Origin: Ustilago trichophora
Taxonomy: Eukaryota > Basidiomycota > Ustilaginomycetes > Ustilaginales > Ustilaginaceae
NCBI GenBank assembly: GCA_900323505.1
Contig: OOIN01000036.1
Span: forward strand, 372,001 to 436,000
DNA length: 64,000 nt
Direction of reading: 5' to 3'
Shown: piece after piece, positions 19,103-29,623 of the stretch
How the letters are laid out: each line of letters opens with the position of its first letter
Position numbering within the stretch: position 1 is the stretch's first letter
Position numbers and translations under genes: made by a program
The notes under the pieces: model-generated
Seen by the model: the letters and a program-made list of their open reading frames with translations, nothing else
What the model was told of the DNA's origin: nothing
Database searches by the model: none

Positions 19103-21016
19103 TCAATGTCCAACAGGATGAGAAGCATAACCACCGCTGCTGCTGCTGCCGGAGCCGGCGATGTTCATGGTAGCCATCTGGTGGTGTAAACCGGAAGCGT
19201 CGGGTGGTTGGGAAGGGTATGCTCCACCATAAGCGCCGCTAGTGGAAGGATGTTGCTGGATTTGGGGTTGGGGTTGAAAGTGTTGCTGTTGGTAGGCTTC
19301 ACCTTGGGCTCTTGCGCGTTCGAACAGACGACGCTTTTCGTCATCGTGAGGGGCGGTGTTGTACTGCTGTTCGTGAGGCATTTGTGGGTATTGCGAAGGA
19401 GGAGGCTGCAGCGGCTGCGGCTGTTGCTGCTGCGGAGGGGCTGTATGGCTGCTTGATGCATAGCCAGAGTCGACAGGGGCAGGGCCGGAGGATTGAGGAT
19501 AGCCGTGCTGCTGTTGTTGTGAAGGGTAGCCATATTGGGTATCCTGAGGGCGAGCGATCGAAGGTGATGCGTAACCAGGGTGAACACCGTGGGCATTATT
19601 GGGGTATCCCAAATGCTGCCCGTAATCAGCCGAAGAAGCCGAAGCCTGATGCTGAAGCTCGGGACGAGGACGAAGGTAATCTTGACTCGAGTGACCGCCA
19701 GGGTTGTACCTCGAAAGGCTCTGCTCCATCATCTCGTCAAACGAGCCTCTAGCGTGGACAAACTTGTCATTCATCGCCTTGAGCTCGGTGATCTTGTTGC
19801 TGTATCGATCGATGAGTTTGACAATCTTGGGTCGCATGGCGAGCGATTTTTGGTACAACTCCTGCAGCTCCTCATCCTCCGCCAAGTTGTCACGCGCCGG
19901 GTCGAGACTGCGAAGTTTGCTAAGCAGCCGGTCGATGTCAGCGGCTTGGGAGAAGATGCGTGCCTCCAGCTCGGCTTCCCTTTGCAGCTCGGCAGGGGTT
20001 GGATCGGGTAAGACTTCGACGTAATTGACGGGAAAGATACCGGCCTCGCCTCGGACTTCGCCCCTCCACCAGTGCTCGTAGACGCTGTCCAAGACGCGGA
20101 TGATCTCGCCCCGGGAAAAGGCAAGCTCTCCCGGTTCGGTAGGCGAGAAGTCGTACAATGCGCGGACTCGGGAAGCGACAGCAGGAGCAGTTGTTGTCGT
20201 CGCCGTCGCCGTGGTGGGTTGGGCGCTTGCTGCGGGAGCCGCCGTTTGTGGGGGGGCTGCATACTGCTGAGTGGAGGGAGCTGAGCCTTGCGATGGCTGC
20301 TGCTGAACATATGAGCTGGAGGAAGCAGCAGGTGCAGAGGAGCCGGAAGCTTCGGCCTGTTGAGAATTGTTGTAATTATTCCAAGTGGTACGGCCGCCTT
20401 GGTCCTGAATCGAGAGTTCGAGGGCCCTCCTAAGCTCTTCGTCTTCGGCGCGCAACTGCTCGGATGTTGGTTCACGTGGCTGCTTTGGTGCGGGATTCTC
20501 CTCTTCGGCAACAGCATCTTGAGACTTGAGCGACTCGTATGTCTCCTTCATGAGGCCAAGACTCTCATCGTCAAACTCTCCAGCCCATTCCTTGACGAGA
20601 GAGTAGCAGCGCTTCTTGACGGTGGCGTGCGTGTTGCGGTCGAGACAGATCCTGGCGAGCGTCTGGGTGAAAGACCTACTGGCGATCTCTTGGTGCGCGG
20701 TGAGACCGCAGTTCTTGGCGACAGCGTCGGCGAGGGTGAGTGCGTATAGCTGGACGTTTGCGTTGCGGTGTACGAGACGTTTCTGAATGGCTCCGATGCA
20801 GTTGCGAGCGCTGTAGTGTTGGAATCATAAAAGTTGACGATGTCAGTCATGTTCTGAGGCAGGGATTCGGGCAGTGATGCGTTGTACTTACGCAGACTCT
20901 CCACCGGATGAGACCTTGTCGCAGACCTCAAGGTTGAGCTCCCAATTCTCGGAAGTGAGCTCATCGGAAGTGGCTTTGAGGACAATGTCCTCGAAAGGGT
21001 TCTTGGCTGCGAACAT
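19103..21016 (-). CDS. HSE1: Hse1, ESCRT-0 subunit (VHS-UIM-SH3), two exons
   Basis: Class E vacuolar sorting protein that pairs with Vps27 on endosomes and binds ubiquitinated cargo. Exons 21016-20892 and 20810-19103 (intron 81 bp, GTAAGT/CAG) give 610 aa. The VHS domain spans about 1-140, starting FAAKNPFEDIVLKATSDELTS, and is interrupted by the intron after SSGGES. A ubiquitin-interacting motif is at about 165-180 (EELRRALELSIQD). The SH3 domain is at about 255-309 (RALYDFSP, GEIIRVLD, WWRGE, GIFPVNYVE). A GAT-like helical region for Vps27 binding follows at about 312-398. The C-terminal 200 residues are Gln/Pro/Tyr-rich and low-complexity. Length and order match other fungal Hse1 proteins. 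Divergent from the cytochrome b5 gene. Confidence 0.95.
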
Positions 21017-21350
21017 GTTGGCTTGTCGCTGTTAGCCAGATCGAGATGATGCGGGTGGCTGCTCTGAATCGATGTGGTTGCAAGACAAAGGTGTGTTGGT
21101 GGGGAAGAGTAGAGTGACAAAGTGGAGTGGCCCGTGACACTGGTGAGGTGTGTGTCTGCTGATTGCAAACTTGCAGCGGAGTTGGGCACCGCCACGAAAT
21201 GCGCTTATTTCTGATTACGTGGTGAACTGAAATTTCCACTCAGCTCGCACCACCGCTAACCACAACCTTCTCCTCATGTCAGGGTCCATCCATCTTCCCC
21301 ATATATACACACACACACACACACACACTAGCAAACGCTCGCCAGCAACA
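21017..21350. promoter_or_regulatory. Divergent promoter, HSE1 and cytochrome b5-domain gene, with CA repeat
   Basis: 334 bp shared upstream region. An (AC)n microsatellite of about 24 bp lies at 21306-21328, immediately preceded by ATATATA at 21300-21306, a possible TATA element about 50 bp before the b5 gene ATG. The repeat also prolongs an open frame upstream of that ATG, which is taken as leader rather than protein. Confidence 0.45.
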
Positions 21351-22232
21351 ATGACCTCGACAGTCCCAACCACGGGAGAGCTGTCTGGCATCAATCTCGA
21401 CAACATTCGACTGTCTACTGTCATCGGTGAAGGTAGCGGCGACGATTCGGATTCAGGCGAATCCTTCCAGAGCGCCACACAAGATCATCCCAGCATTGCC
21501 GTCGAGGATGACGATGTCCCTCCGGCGTTTCCAAGTCTGAACAGCGCACAGAGGCAGAGTTCTTCCTCGAACAAGTCCACCGTATCAGCTGCTGGCCCCT
21601 CCTCGAAAGCTGCGTCGTTCCTGCAAGCCGTTGCGCCACGAGCATCATCATCATCGCCAAATACACTCCTGGCTCCACCAACAACGGGTCTGGCACCTCC
21701 CAGGATGGGTGGCCTCGCAGCACCGCCATCAACATCAGCTCTGACAGCACCTGTGGGTGTCGGAGGTGCTTCTGGCGTCAAAGGTGGCAAAAGTCGAAAG
21801 AAGGTCGCCCTCGCACCCGGTTGCAGCCCCCTCGACTGGGCCAGACTCAAAAACAGCACAGATCTCAGAGGCGGCATCACTTCCTTGCAACGTGTAACGC
21901 CCTCCGAACTCAAAAAGCACAACAAACCCGAAGACGCTTGGTCAGCATTCTACGGAAAAGTGTACAACATCACACCTTATCTCCGCTTCCATCCTGGTGG
22001 AGAAGACGAATTGATGCGTTGCGCCGGTCGCGACGGAACCAGGTTGTTTGGTGAGTTTTACAAGGATTGTCAGACGAAATTTGACCCTTTCTTCTGTTGT
22101 CAGACCAGTTGCTAATCACCCTTTGTGTTATTGTCGTTTTGCTCATTACGCACAGCCCTCACACACTCGTGGGTCAACATCGACTCGATGATCGACACGG
22201 CCATGGTCGGCATCTTGACGAGCGAACCATGA
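21351..22232 (+). CDS. Cytochrome b5-like heme-binding domain protein, two exons
   Basis: 258 aa from exons 21351-22050 and 22156-22232 (105-bp intron, GTGAGT/CACAG, phase 1). The C-terminal third is a cytochrome b5 domain: WSAFYGKVYNITPYLRFHPGG carries the first axial His, and the second is in LTHSWVNID, which exists only after splicing, so the exon 2 call is well supported. The arrangement (long Ser/Ala-rich N-terminus, then b5 fold, ending soon after) resembles yeast Irc21 and the N-terminal module of cytochrome b5 reductase 4. No transmembrane anchor follows, so a soluble electron carrier is inferred. The preceding PLDWARLKNS motif is also typical of that subfamily. The ATG at 21351 was chosen because upstream codons are a CA repeat. 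Confidence 0.85.
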
Positions 22233-22378
22233 CTGCACATGTGCAAAACAAACTGCATTCGATATCTTGTAAAATTACAATCACATATACCCGCGACATG
22301 AATCAAAAACAACATGCCTCAAATAGCGATCTAGGACATCAGCCTCACCATCTTCGAAAAGAGGAATCCGTTTGCGAT

Positions 22379-24262
22379 TCAAGCAAAGCCGACGAGACCG
22401 ACACCCTTTTGTCGCTTGATCGCAAAGAGCTGTTTCGAGATCATCCCATACGTCGCTTTCCTCGCCAGATTCTGTCCGTCTTCAAAAGCCTCTACACGAC
22501 TCGGCACATCCGTCTCATCGTGCGACTGTCCATGTAGCCAGACGTGCATACCTGATGTCGACCACCACTCGTGACCGCGTACCTTGAGCTCGTCAATGTT
22601 CATGCGATGCGGTTCGTCCGAGACGAGCATTTGGAAGATGACAAAGGCGGTCATGAGCACCTCGGGGGTCAGCTGGGCTCCCGTAGCCGCCGATGCTTCG
22701 CTCGTAGCGGTGGAGAGGGTGGAAGAGGTTTGAACCGAACCCACCGAGTAATCGCCAGCGTTGCTGGGCTTGTCTCCACCGCTCATGAGTGCCTTGAGCA
22801 CGTCGAGCGTGTCGAGGTAGTCGGCACTCTCTCGTTCGGGTGCAACGGAGCGCAGCGCATCCCCAAACACTTCCCATACTTTTTGAGTCACCCTCTCGAG
22901 CTCTTCGGAGCTCTGGCTGGCAGCAGCAAGCAAGTGGGAAGATTGAGGCGGGTGGGAAACTGCAATTGGCTCCTCTGCCACTGGGACGACAGGGTCGATG
23001 GCCGCAGAGGTGTCTGCGACATCTTCTCCAAGTTGGTGGGATTCCGGTTCGTGCGGTTGTTGAATGGTGAGATCGGCGGGGTCGTCGAATGATTGCGAGA
23101 CAGAGACGTCGTGATGCTCTCTTGCGACCGTGGCGTCGGGTTCCACCGTTTCATCAGCAGCATACTGAGGCTCTGAGCTGTAGGCGACCTGTTGCACCTC
23201 CTCTTCCTCTTCCTCCATCTCTTCTGCCGGTTGTTGTGTGAGATCCATCCTGCTGTCCAACAGTTCATGATCTTGATCATCGGCAACGGGACTAGCCTCG
23301 CGTACGAAGTCATGTGCTGAGATATCTCCTCGTTCCACTCGAGCCAATGAAGCACGAGGGAGTGCACGCTGAGGAGACTTTTGCTGAGGCTGAATCCTGC
23401 TCGACTCGGCGGCAGCTTCAGCTCTCTGCTGACGCTCCAGCTCTTGCTTTAGGCAGTCGTTACGTGCCTGACGCAGCTCCGCAATCATCTCCTCGAGCGC
23501 GAGAATCTCGAGTTCCTCCTTCTTGATGCTATCCTCCACCTCCGACAGGTGTGTATGGATCTGATCAGTCTCGGAAGTGGCGTTGCTTGCATGTGCAGCT
23601 TCCGTGTTGGCAGATGAGAGCTGCGAAGGGGTGATGGATTTGCCCTCGGCGGTGGCACGAAGTTCGGCTTCGCTTTGACGAATCTGCTGCTCATAGCTCT
23701 TGATGGACTGATTGAGCGAAGCGTGATTCTTGAGGAGACCTTTGATATGCTTGCGCGTCCTGGAGCCCTTGCCGCAGGTGTCGTTGAGGCGCAGAGCTGC
23801 GAGGAGCAAGACGCGTGGATCGACACTCTGGTCGTTCTGAGACTGGAAGTTGTGCTTGTCGGAAACTTGGTTGTTGCGGAGTGGAGTGGGAGGAGCGACG
23901 TGACGAGGCTCTGGCAGACGAGGGGCTAGCAGCAGGTCTGCTTCATTGGCGTCATCTGTCATGCGGCCAGCAGCACCAATGGTACGACCCGATGCGACAC
24001 GGGTGGACCTGGGTGCGGACGAGCTGGGACCGGCACGAGAGCTGGAAGCGGACTGAGGAAGAGGAGGATACCAGAAGAGGTTGGCCTCGGTCTGAGCGTC
24101 GGCGTCACGAATGTAGGTGTAGATCTCGAGACCCTCTCGGTTCAAGACGGCCGAGGTGAACGGAGTAGCATCGCCGCCCTTCCTTGCGCGCTTTCGGGCT
24201 GCAGCCTGGCGCGAGTTGATGGCGTCAAGGGTATTGGTGAGAGCCTGCAGAGCGTTGTCCAT
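22379..24262 (-). CDS. Coiled-coil protein, possible DASH complex Spc34-like
   Basis: 627-aa protein with no confident family assignment. The N-terminus (NALQALTNTLDAIN, then PFTSAVLN and YIRDADAQTEANLFW, residues about 37-66) is reminiscent of the Spc34 signature FTNALL...LIRDxxxHExxLF of the microtubule-binding DASH/Dam1 complex. A predicted coiled coil runs about 175-310 (LNQSIKSYEQQIRQSEAEL; EELEILALEEMIAELRQARND). A strongly acidic region follows, and the last 170 residues contain a conserved-looking block (MTAFVIFQMLVSDEPHRMNIDEL, HEWWSTSGMHVWLHGQ). The length far exceeds yeast Spc34 (295 aa), so the similarity may be chance. The ATG at 24262 is used; the frame is open further upstream to 24331. 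No intron. Confidence 0.5.
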   Translation of the reverse strand: MDNALQALTNTLDAINSRQAAARKRARKGGDATPFTSAVLNREGLEIYTYIRDADAQTEANLFWYPPLPQSASSSRAGPSSSAPRSTRVASGRTIGAAGRMTDDANEADLLLAPRLPEPRHVAPPTPLRNNQVSDKHNFQSQNDQSVDPRVLLLAALRLNDTCGKGSRTRKHIKGLLKNHASLNQSIKSYEQQIRQSEAELRATAEGKSITPSQLSSANTEAAHASNATSETDQIHTHLSEVEDSIKKEELEILALEEMIAELRQARNDCLKQELERQQRAEAAAESSRIQPQQKSPQRALPRASLARVERGDISAHDFVREASPVADDQDHELLDSRMDLTQQPAEEMEEEEEEVQQVAYSSEPQYAADETVEPDATVAREHHDVSVSQSFDDPADLTIQQPHEPESHQLGEDVADTSAAIDPVVPVAEEPIAVSHPPQSSHLLAAASQSSEELERVTQKVWEVFGDALRSVAPERESADYLDTLDVLKALMSGGDKPSNAGDYSVGSVQTSSTLSTATSEASAATGAQLTPEVLMTAFVIFQMLVSDEPHRMNIDELKVRGHEWWSTSGMHVWLHGQSHDETDVPSRVEAFEDGQNLARKATYGMISKQLFAIKRQKGVGLVGFA

Positions 24263-24805
24263 GATTGCAGTTGTTGTGCGAATGGATGCGACAGAGATGG
24301 TGGAGGTAGACAGTGAAGTGTTGATTCGCACGCGCGCATACTGTATCCAATGTATGGAACAGTTACGGTTCAGAAAAGTGTTGTTCTCTTTGCCCGATAC
24401 GTGGCTGCTGAATCGGTGTTGATTCGGCGCGTGGATGGGAGTGGGCGTGTGCGACGCGTCGGACCCTTGAAAATGTAATTCTTTCGACCGAAAAAGAACA
24501 AAACAATTCCAAACCTCCTTCGGCCATGTCCGAAAATCTTGAGATTTGACTGTGCGATTGCTGCAGATTTTTTTGATTTTTTTTGTGCATCTCTGTCAAA
24601 GGGATAGGTGTTGATGATGTATATAAAGACACCTAGACCCTATCTGCACCTTGACCTTCTTGTTCGTTGTCTGTTTAATTTTACCAAGTTGCGCTGCATC
24701 TATCGTCATAGTGGCATAGATCCTTGTTTGCATTTGCCTGGTCACTGACTCTTGCTTTCCTTCCACACATCGACTAGTCCGCGCATACACGGCGCTTATC
24801 TCTCC
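24263..24805. promoter_or_regulatory. Divergent promoter with TATA-like element, Spc34-like and AMP deaminase genes
   Basis: 543 bp between divergent starts. A strong TATATAAAG element lies at 24620-24628 on the plus strand, about 180 bp before the AMP deaminase ATG, so a TATA-driven start with a leader of about 150 bp is plausible. T-rich stretches at about 24567-24583 lie upstream of it. Confidence 0.5.
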
Positions 24806-27685
24806 ATGTGCGGTACTCGAAGGCCCAACGGCGCCGACACCGACCTCTCCGCCATGGCACGGGCCCTGTCCATGCACAACGACGACATCAACAACTCCAC
24901 CACCAGGGATTCATCCCCCGCATCTAGCGAGAGAAATCCTTTTGAACAGGACGGCGTCTCCCCCGGCACCCCACCTGCCACCCGTGCAGATGCTTCCCAC
25001 TACTCGGAGGCCGACGAGAAGCGTCTTCACGAATCCGACGGTCACTATTGGGCCCATCGACGCATCTCGTCTTCTCACCAAAATACGCCTGCGATCGACA
25101 TCCCAACTCGTCTTCAGGGCTCTTTCACCGCTGATTCTCAAAACGAGCTCGAACCCACCTTTGCTTCCACCTCACTCGCAGAGAGGTCTTCCGTCTTCTC
25201 GGCTGGCTCGCTTCAGGACGAGCGAAGATCCAACGCCGACCTCGACATTTCTGGAGACGGAAGCGTCGTTCCTCCTCCCAACGTCGCTACCATCTTTCAC
25301 GATGCTCAGCCCCAAAACTCTCTCCCCAAACATACCAACCTTCAGGTGGCTCAAGACCAAGCTCACTTTGCCGCATCGCCTGCCGAAGCTGCAGCTGCCG
25401 CAGCTGGTCTCGGAGCTGCACCTCACGCACCTGTTGGCCAACAGACCGGTGTCGATCCCAACCACTTGAGCGCCTCCAACGTCGCTGTCCACTCGGAACT
25501 CTCGGGTGAGCTTCGCGCCCTGTACACCAGCTTGCAGACCTGTCTGCAGCTCAGGGACAAGTACATGGGTGCCAGTCTTCAGGGTGCTATGGAGGACAAT
25601 CCCAAAAATTGGGATGCCGAATACTGCGCTCGTCAGGCGGCTGCTGCTCGTGATGCTGCAGACAAGTCTCAACCGCAGACGGCTTCGGGTCCCGTGGCGG
25701 AGGGCTCGATCAAGATCGATGGCTCTTCCTGGGATGCCAACACGGGCAAACCAAAGCCTTGGCGAATCTACCCGGCCCCACCCCGTCCTCATTGGGAACT
25801 CTTCAACCCTCCGCCCGAGTCGTCGTTCGTTGTGCGTCCTACGTCGGTCAATCCTCTTCCTCCACCCATTCCTCCCGCCAGTCCGGCCAACGCCCAGGCT
25901 GCTCAGGCGCTCCTCGAGAGCACCGGTGGCAAGCCAGGTCTCTACCGCGAGCAGGATATCGTTATTCCTTCCAAGCACACACGCAACGGCTCCGAGGTCA
26001 CCTGGCACATGGACGAGACCGGAGTCATCCAAGTCTACGAAGGCGACGCACCCTCTGCCCTGGCCACTCCAACCCAGAGCGTAGATGATCCTACTCCTGT
26101 CGCAACCCCCACGGGTCCCGCAAGGAAGGAGCCCCTCTTCAACGTCCCCACCATCCGAGAATATTTCAAGGATCTCGACTATCTTCTCGGTGTCATCTCG
26201 GACGGTCCCGTCAAGAGTTTCGCCTGGCGACGACTCAAGTATCTCGAGAGCAAGTGGAACCTCTATTTTCTACTCAACGAGTATCGCGAGCTTGCCGATA
26301 TGAAGCGCGTACCGCATCGAGATTTCTACAATGTCCGAAAGGTCGATACCCACATTCACCACAGTGCGTCGATGAACCAGAAGCATCTGCTGCGATTCAT
26401 CAAGGCCAAGATCAAGCGTTTCCCGGATGACGTGGTCATCCATCGTGATGGTAAGGATCTGACCTTGCAGGAGGTGTTTGAATCGCTCAAGCTCACGGCG
26501 TACGATCTGAGCATCGACACTCTCGACATGCACGCCCATCAAGACGCTTTTCATCGCTTCGACAAGTTCAACCTCAAGTACAACCCCATGGGTGAATCGC
26601 GTCTGCGTGAGATCTTCCTCAAGACCGACAACCTCATCCAGGGTCGATACCTCGCCGAGTTGACAAAGGAAGTCATGGCCGATTTGGAACAGAGCAAATA
26701 CCAGATGGCCGAATATCGCGTTTCCATCTATGGTCGAACCAGGGGTGAATGGGACAAGTTGGCAGGTTGGGTGGTGGATAATGGACTTTTCAGTCCCAAT
26801 GTGAGATGGTTGATTCAGGTTCCTAGACTGTACGATGTGTACAAGGCGAATGGGACGGTGGAGAACTTTGAACAGATCATTCGAAACGTCTTTGAACCGC
26901 TGTTTGAGGTGACGCAGAATCCGCAGAGTCATCCGAAGCTGCACGTCTTCCTTCAGCGTGTTGTCGGATTCGATCTGGTCGACGACGAGAGCAAACCCGA
27001 AAGGCGGGTTCACAAAAAATTCCCCGTCCCCAAATTGTGGGATTTCAAGGACAGTCCACCTTACAACTACTGGCTCTACTACATGTTTGCCAACATTTCC
27101 AGTCTGAATCAGTGGCGAAAGCTTCGTGGATTCAACACGTTTGTTCTTCGTCCTCACGCCGGTGAAGCGGGAGATACCGACCATATGGCCGCTGCTTTTT
27201 TGACGTCTCAATCCATCTCTCACGGTATTCTGCTACGAAAGGTGCCTGCACTCCAGTATCTCTACTATCTCAAACAGATCGGATTGGCCATGTCGCCTCT
27301 TTCCAACAACGCGCTGTTTTTGTCGTACGAACGAAATCCTTTCCCCAACTTTCTCAAACTAGGCATGAACGTCTCGATCAGCACCGATGATCCTCTTCAA
27401 TTCCACCTCTCCAAGGAACCGCTCTTGGAGGAATACTCGGTGGCGACTCAGATCTACAAGTTGACTCCGGCGGATATGTGCGAATTGGCACGCAACTCGG
27501 TAATGCAATCCGGCTGGGAGATGGAGATCAAGCGACATTGGTTGGGACCCAACTTCCAGGCTCCAGGTCCAAGGGGAAACGTGGTGGCAAAGAGCAACGT
27601 TCCGGATATAAGATTGAGGTTTAGAGAAGAAACACTCAGGGAGGAACTCGATTTGGTCTGGCAGAATCAGACTCCTATTGCTTAA
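24806..27685 (+). CDS. AMD1: AMP deaminase
   Basis: Converts AMP to IMP and ammonia in the cytosolic purine nucleotide cycle. 959 aa from the ATG at 24806. The catalytic half shows the metal-binding [17 protein letters not shown], the substrate-loop [24 protein letters not shown], the [16 protein letters not shown] zinc/catalytic region and STDDPLQFH with the catalytic Asp pair. The N-terminal 330 residues are divergent Ser/Pro/Ala-rich sequence with possible regulatory function, as in other eukaryotic AMP deaminases. Start choice is uncertain: 24806 is the first ATG, but 24854 has a better context (GCCATGG). The frame stays open to a TTG further upstream. No intron was recognised. Convergent with RFC3, about 205 bp between stops. 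Confidence 0.94.
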   Translation: MCGTRRPNGADTDLSAMARALSMHNDDINNSTTRDSSPASSERNPFEQDGVSPGTPPATRADASHYSEADEKRLHESDGHYWAHRRISSSHQNTPAIDIPTRLQGSFTADSQNELEPTFASTSLAERSSVFSAGSLQDERRSNADLDISGDGSVVPPPNVATIFHDAQPQNSLPKHTNLQVAQDQAHFAASPAEAAAAAAGLGAAPHAPVGQQTGVDPNHLSASNVAVHSELSGELRALYTSLQTCLQLRDKYMGASLQGAMEDNPKNWDAEYCARQAAAARDAADKSQPQTASGPVAEGSIKIDGSSWDANTGKPKPWRIYPAPPRPHWELFNPPPESSFVVRPTSVNPLPPPIPPASPANAQAAQALLESTGGKPGLYREQDIVIPSKHTRNGSEVTWHMDETGVIQVYEGDAPSALATPTQSVDDPTPVATPTGPARKEPLFNVPTIREYFKDLDYLLGVISDGPVKSFAWRRLKYLESKWNLYFLLNEYRELADMKRVPHRDFYNVRKVDTHIHHSASMNQKHLLRFIKAKIKRFPDDVVIHRDGKDLTLQEVFESLKLTAYDLSIDTLDMHAHQDAFHRFDKFNLKYNPMGESRLREIFLKTDNLIQGRYLAELTKEVMADLEQSKYQMAEYRVSIYGRTRGEWDKLAGWVVDNGLFSPNVRWLIQVPRLYDVYKANGTVENFEQIIRNVFEPLFEVTQNPQSHPKLHVFLQRVVGFDLVDDESKPERRVHKKFPVPKLWDFKDSPPYNYWLYYMFANISSLNQWRKLRGFNTFVLRPHAGEAGDTDHMAAAFLTSQSISHGILLRKVPALQYLYYLKQIGLAMSPLSNNALFLSYERNPFPNFLKLGMNVSISTDDPLQFHLSKEPLLEEYSVATQIYKLTPADMCELARNSVMQSGWEMEIKRHWLGPNFQAPGPRGNVVAKSNVPDIRLRFREETLREELDLVWQNQTPIA

Positions 27686-27892
27686 GTTGTTGTAAAAGTT
27701 AACCGTATAGCCCCGGTTTTTCTTCCTTTTTATCTTGATTTATTGACACCGCAAATGGAAAACGAACTGCACTCTTCTTTCATTCGAATTCCCAAGGGTC
27801 AGTTCGTATGGTTGTGCGTTGGATGCTCAAGGATGAACTGTGTTGCCTGGATGCGTGTATGTGTAAATGGTACAGAATTGAAAAGTGCTCAA

Positions 27893-29019
27893 TCACGTCT
27901 GCGAAAGCTCCACAGCGACCTTTACGGCGCCTAGCAATGCTGTGAGTTGAATCTTCTCCGAGCCGCCGGTACTCAATCGGTGTCTGCAAGATAAAATTGT
28001 CAAAAGACAAGGTCATGGGTCAGCTCGCTTTTGCCTCACTGGCGAAAAACGTATGTTGGGAGGTATGCTACTTACTCGGTATCCGCCAGATGATCGAGCA
28101 GATAAATCCTCGACTTGGGTGGAAGCTTGATCGTCGCTAACAAGTCGTATACACCACTGATCATATCTGCCAGTGCGATTCCTTTTGCCGTCTTCATCGC
28201 TGAGATCGTCCTGTATGCCGTCGTAAACTCGTCCTCCATCATCGACTTTAGGATCGCCTCGATATCCGAAGGGTGAGGGTTTCCGGTGCAATTGTAGACC
28301 GCCGTTTCGTCGATATTGTCCGAAGCCGCATGGCAAGCCTGCAAAACGTTGAGCGCTCTACGCATGTCACCTTTGGAGAGCTTCAACAGCGCCTCTTTTC
28401 CATCCTGGGTGATCTTACACCCCTCCGTTTCGATGACGTGGTTGAGCCTGTCTTCGACCTGATCCAACTCGAGCGGGTTGAATCTGAAACGTGTGCAGCG
28501 CGATTGGATGGCGGGGATGATCTTGTTGACATAGTTGCAGATGATGCAGAATCGCACGTTTTTGGTATACTGTTCAATGACCCTTCTGAGCGCTCCTTGG
28601 GCAGCTTGAGTCATGGCATCGGCTTCGTCGAGGACGATGAGTTTGAATCCACCTTTGGAGCTGAAGACGCTCTTGGTACTGGCGAAACTCTTGATCTGTT
28701 CACGGACCACTTCGATTCCTCGATCGTCCGAGGCGTTGAGCTCGAGGACGCTGTTTCGAAATTGAGGGCCAAAGATCTTGCGAGCCATGGCAAGGATGGT
28801 AGAGGTCTTACCGGTTCCAGGTGGACCGTAGAAGAGGAGATGCGGAAGTCGATTCTTGTCGATGAAATTTTGGATGGTCGAGGTGATATCCTTATGAGAG
28901 ACGAGATCGTCGAGGGTGGCGGGCCGGTACTTTTCGACCCAGGGCAGCAGATCGAGGTCGGCAGTGTTGGATGATGCCGCGGCGGTGTCATCCGCCTTTC
29001 CTTTGCCTTTGGAGCTCAT
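27893..29019 (-). CDS. RFC3: Replication factor C subunit 3 (human RFC5 orthologue), two exons
   Basis: AAA+ clamp-loader subunit that loads PCNA at primer-template junctions. Exons 29019-28076 and 27983-27893 (92-bp intron, GTAAGT/GCAG) give 344 aa. Walker A is GPPGTGKT (65-72), Walker B IVLDEAD (128-134), and the sensor SRC motif SRCTRFRF starts at 173. The N-terminal PWVEKYRP box and ELNASDDRG are diagnostic; KGDMRRALNVLQ is sensor 2. Without splicing the frame stops inside the donor (GA-GTAAGT) after LADTE; the second exon supplies EHRLSTGGSEKIQLTALLGA and a helix matching the conserved collar C-terminus. The RIYLLDHLADTEHRLS junction is the expected family sequence, so the splice call is firm. 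An ACGCGT element lies about 208 bp upstream. Confidence 0.95.
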
Positions 29020-29453
29020 CTTTGGCAGAAGTATGTGCTGAATGTGGGTGGATGGCAGGTGAAGCTGTACGATTTGCAAGGCGGTGAAGATGGCGATGAT
29101 CAACGTTGGCGGTGATGATGATGGTGATGTCGAGACATGACAAGCTGAGCCATGAATCTGTTGTTCTTTTTTGGAAATCGCGGGTTGAATGTGTCACCTT
29201 TGCGTCGCATCTACTCTACGCGAGCAACGCGTTTGATTTTCAAGAAGGAGCCTTTCTCAGTCTACGCGCTTTTCAAAGTCACAGTACACAACCAGCCAGC
29301 GATCAGCAACCCTCCACTCTATCGTATCCCATCTTGAAGCACAGACCACACACTCATCTTCCACAACCACACATCCAGCACAACGACCGGTCATGCTGAG
29401 GCTACATCATCGATCTAGCAATTGGTATGTCAAAGGTGTCACATTAGATTTCA
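29020..29453. promoter_or_regulatory. RFC3 promoter (MCB-like ACGCGT) and NUP85 3' region
   Basis: 434 bp with no coding sequence. A perfect MluI cell-cycle box ACGCGT is at 29227-29232 (about 208 bp upstream of the RFC3 ATG), with near copies TACGCGAG at 29218-29225 and TACGCGCT at 29263-29270. In yeasts MBF binds ACGCGT in the promoters of DNA-replication genes, so G1/S control of RFC3 is inferred. Confidence 0.5.
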
Positions 29454-29588
29454 TCAAGCAATGCCAACCTGCATCACGCCGACACGCGCCAGATTGCGCG
29501 CCAATGAAAGTCTAACCGCATCGAGCTTGTCCGACGCCTTTCGCGAGTCTGCTTGCTTGTTGTTGGAACCTGCTTCCTTCCTCTGCGC

Positions 29589-29623
<35 letters not shown>

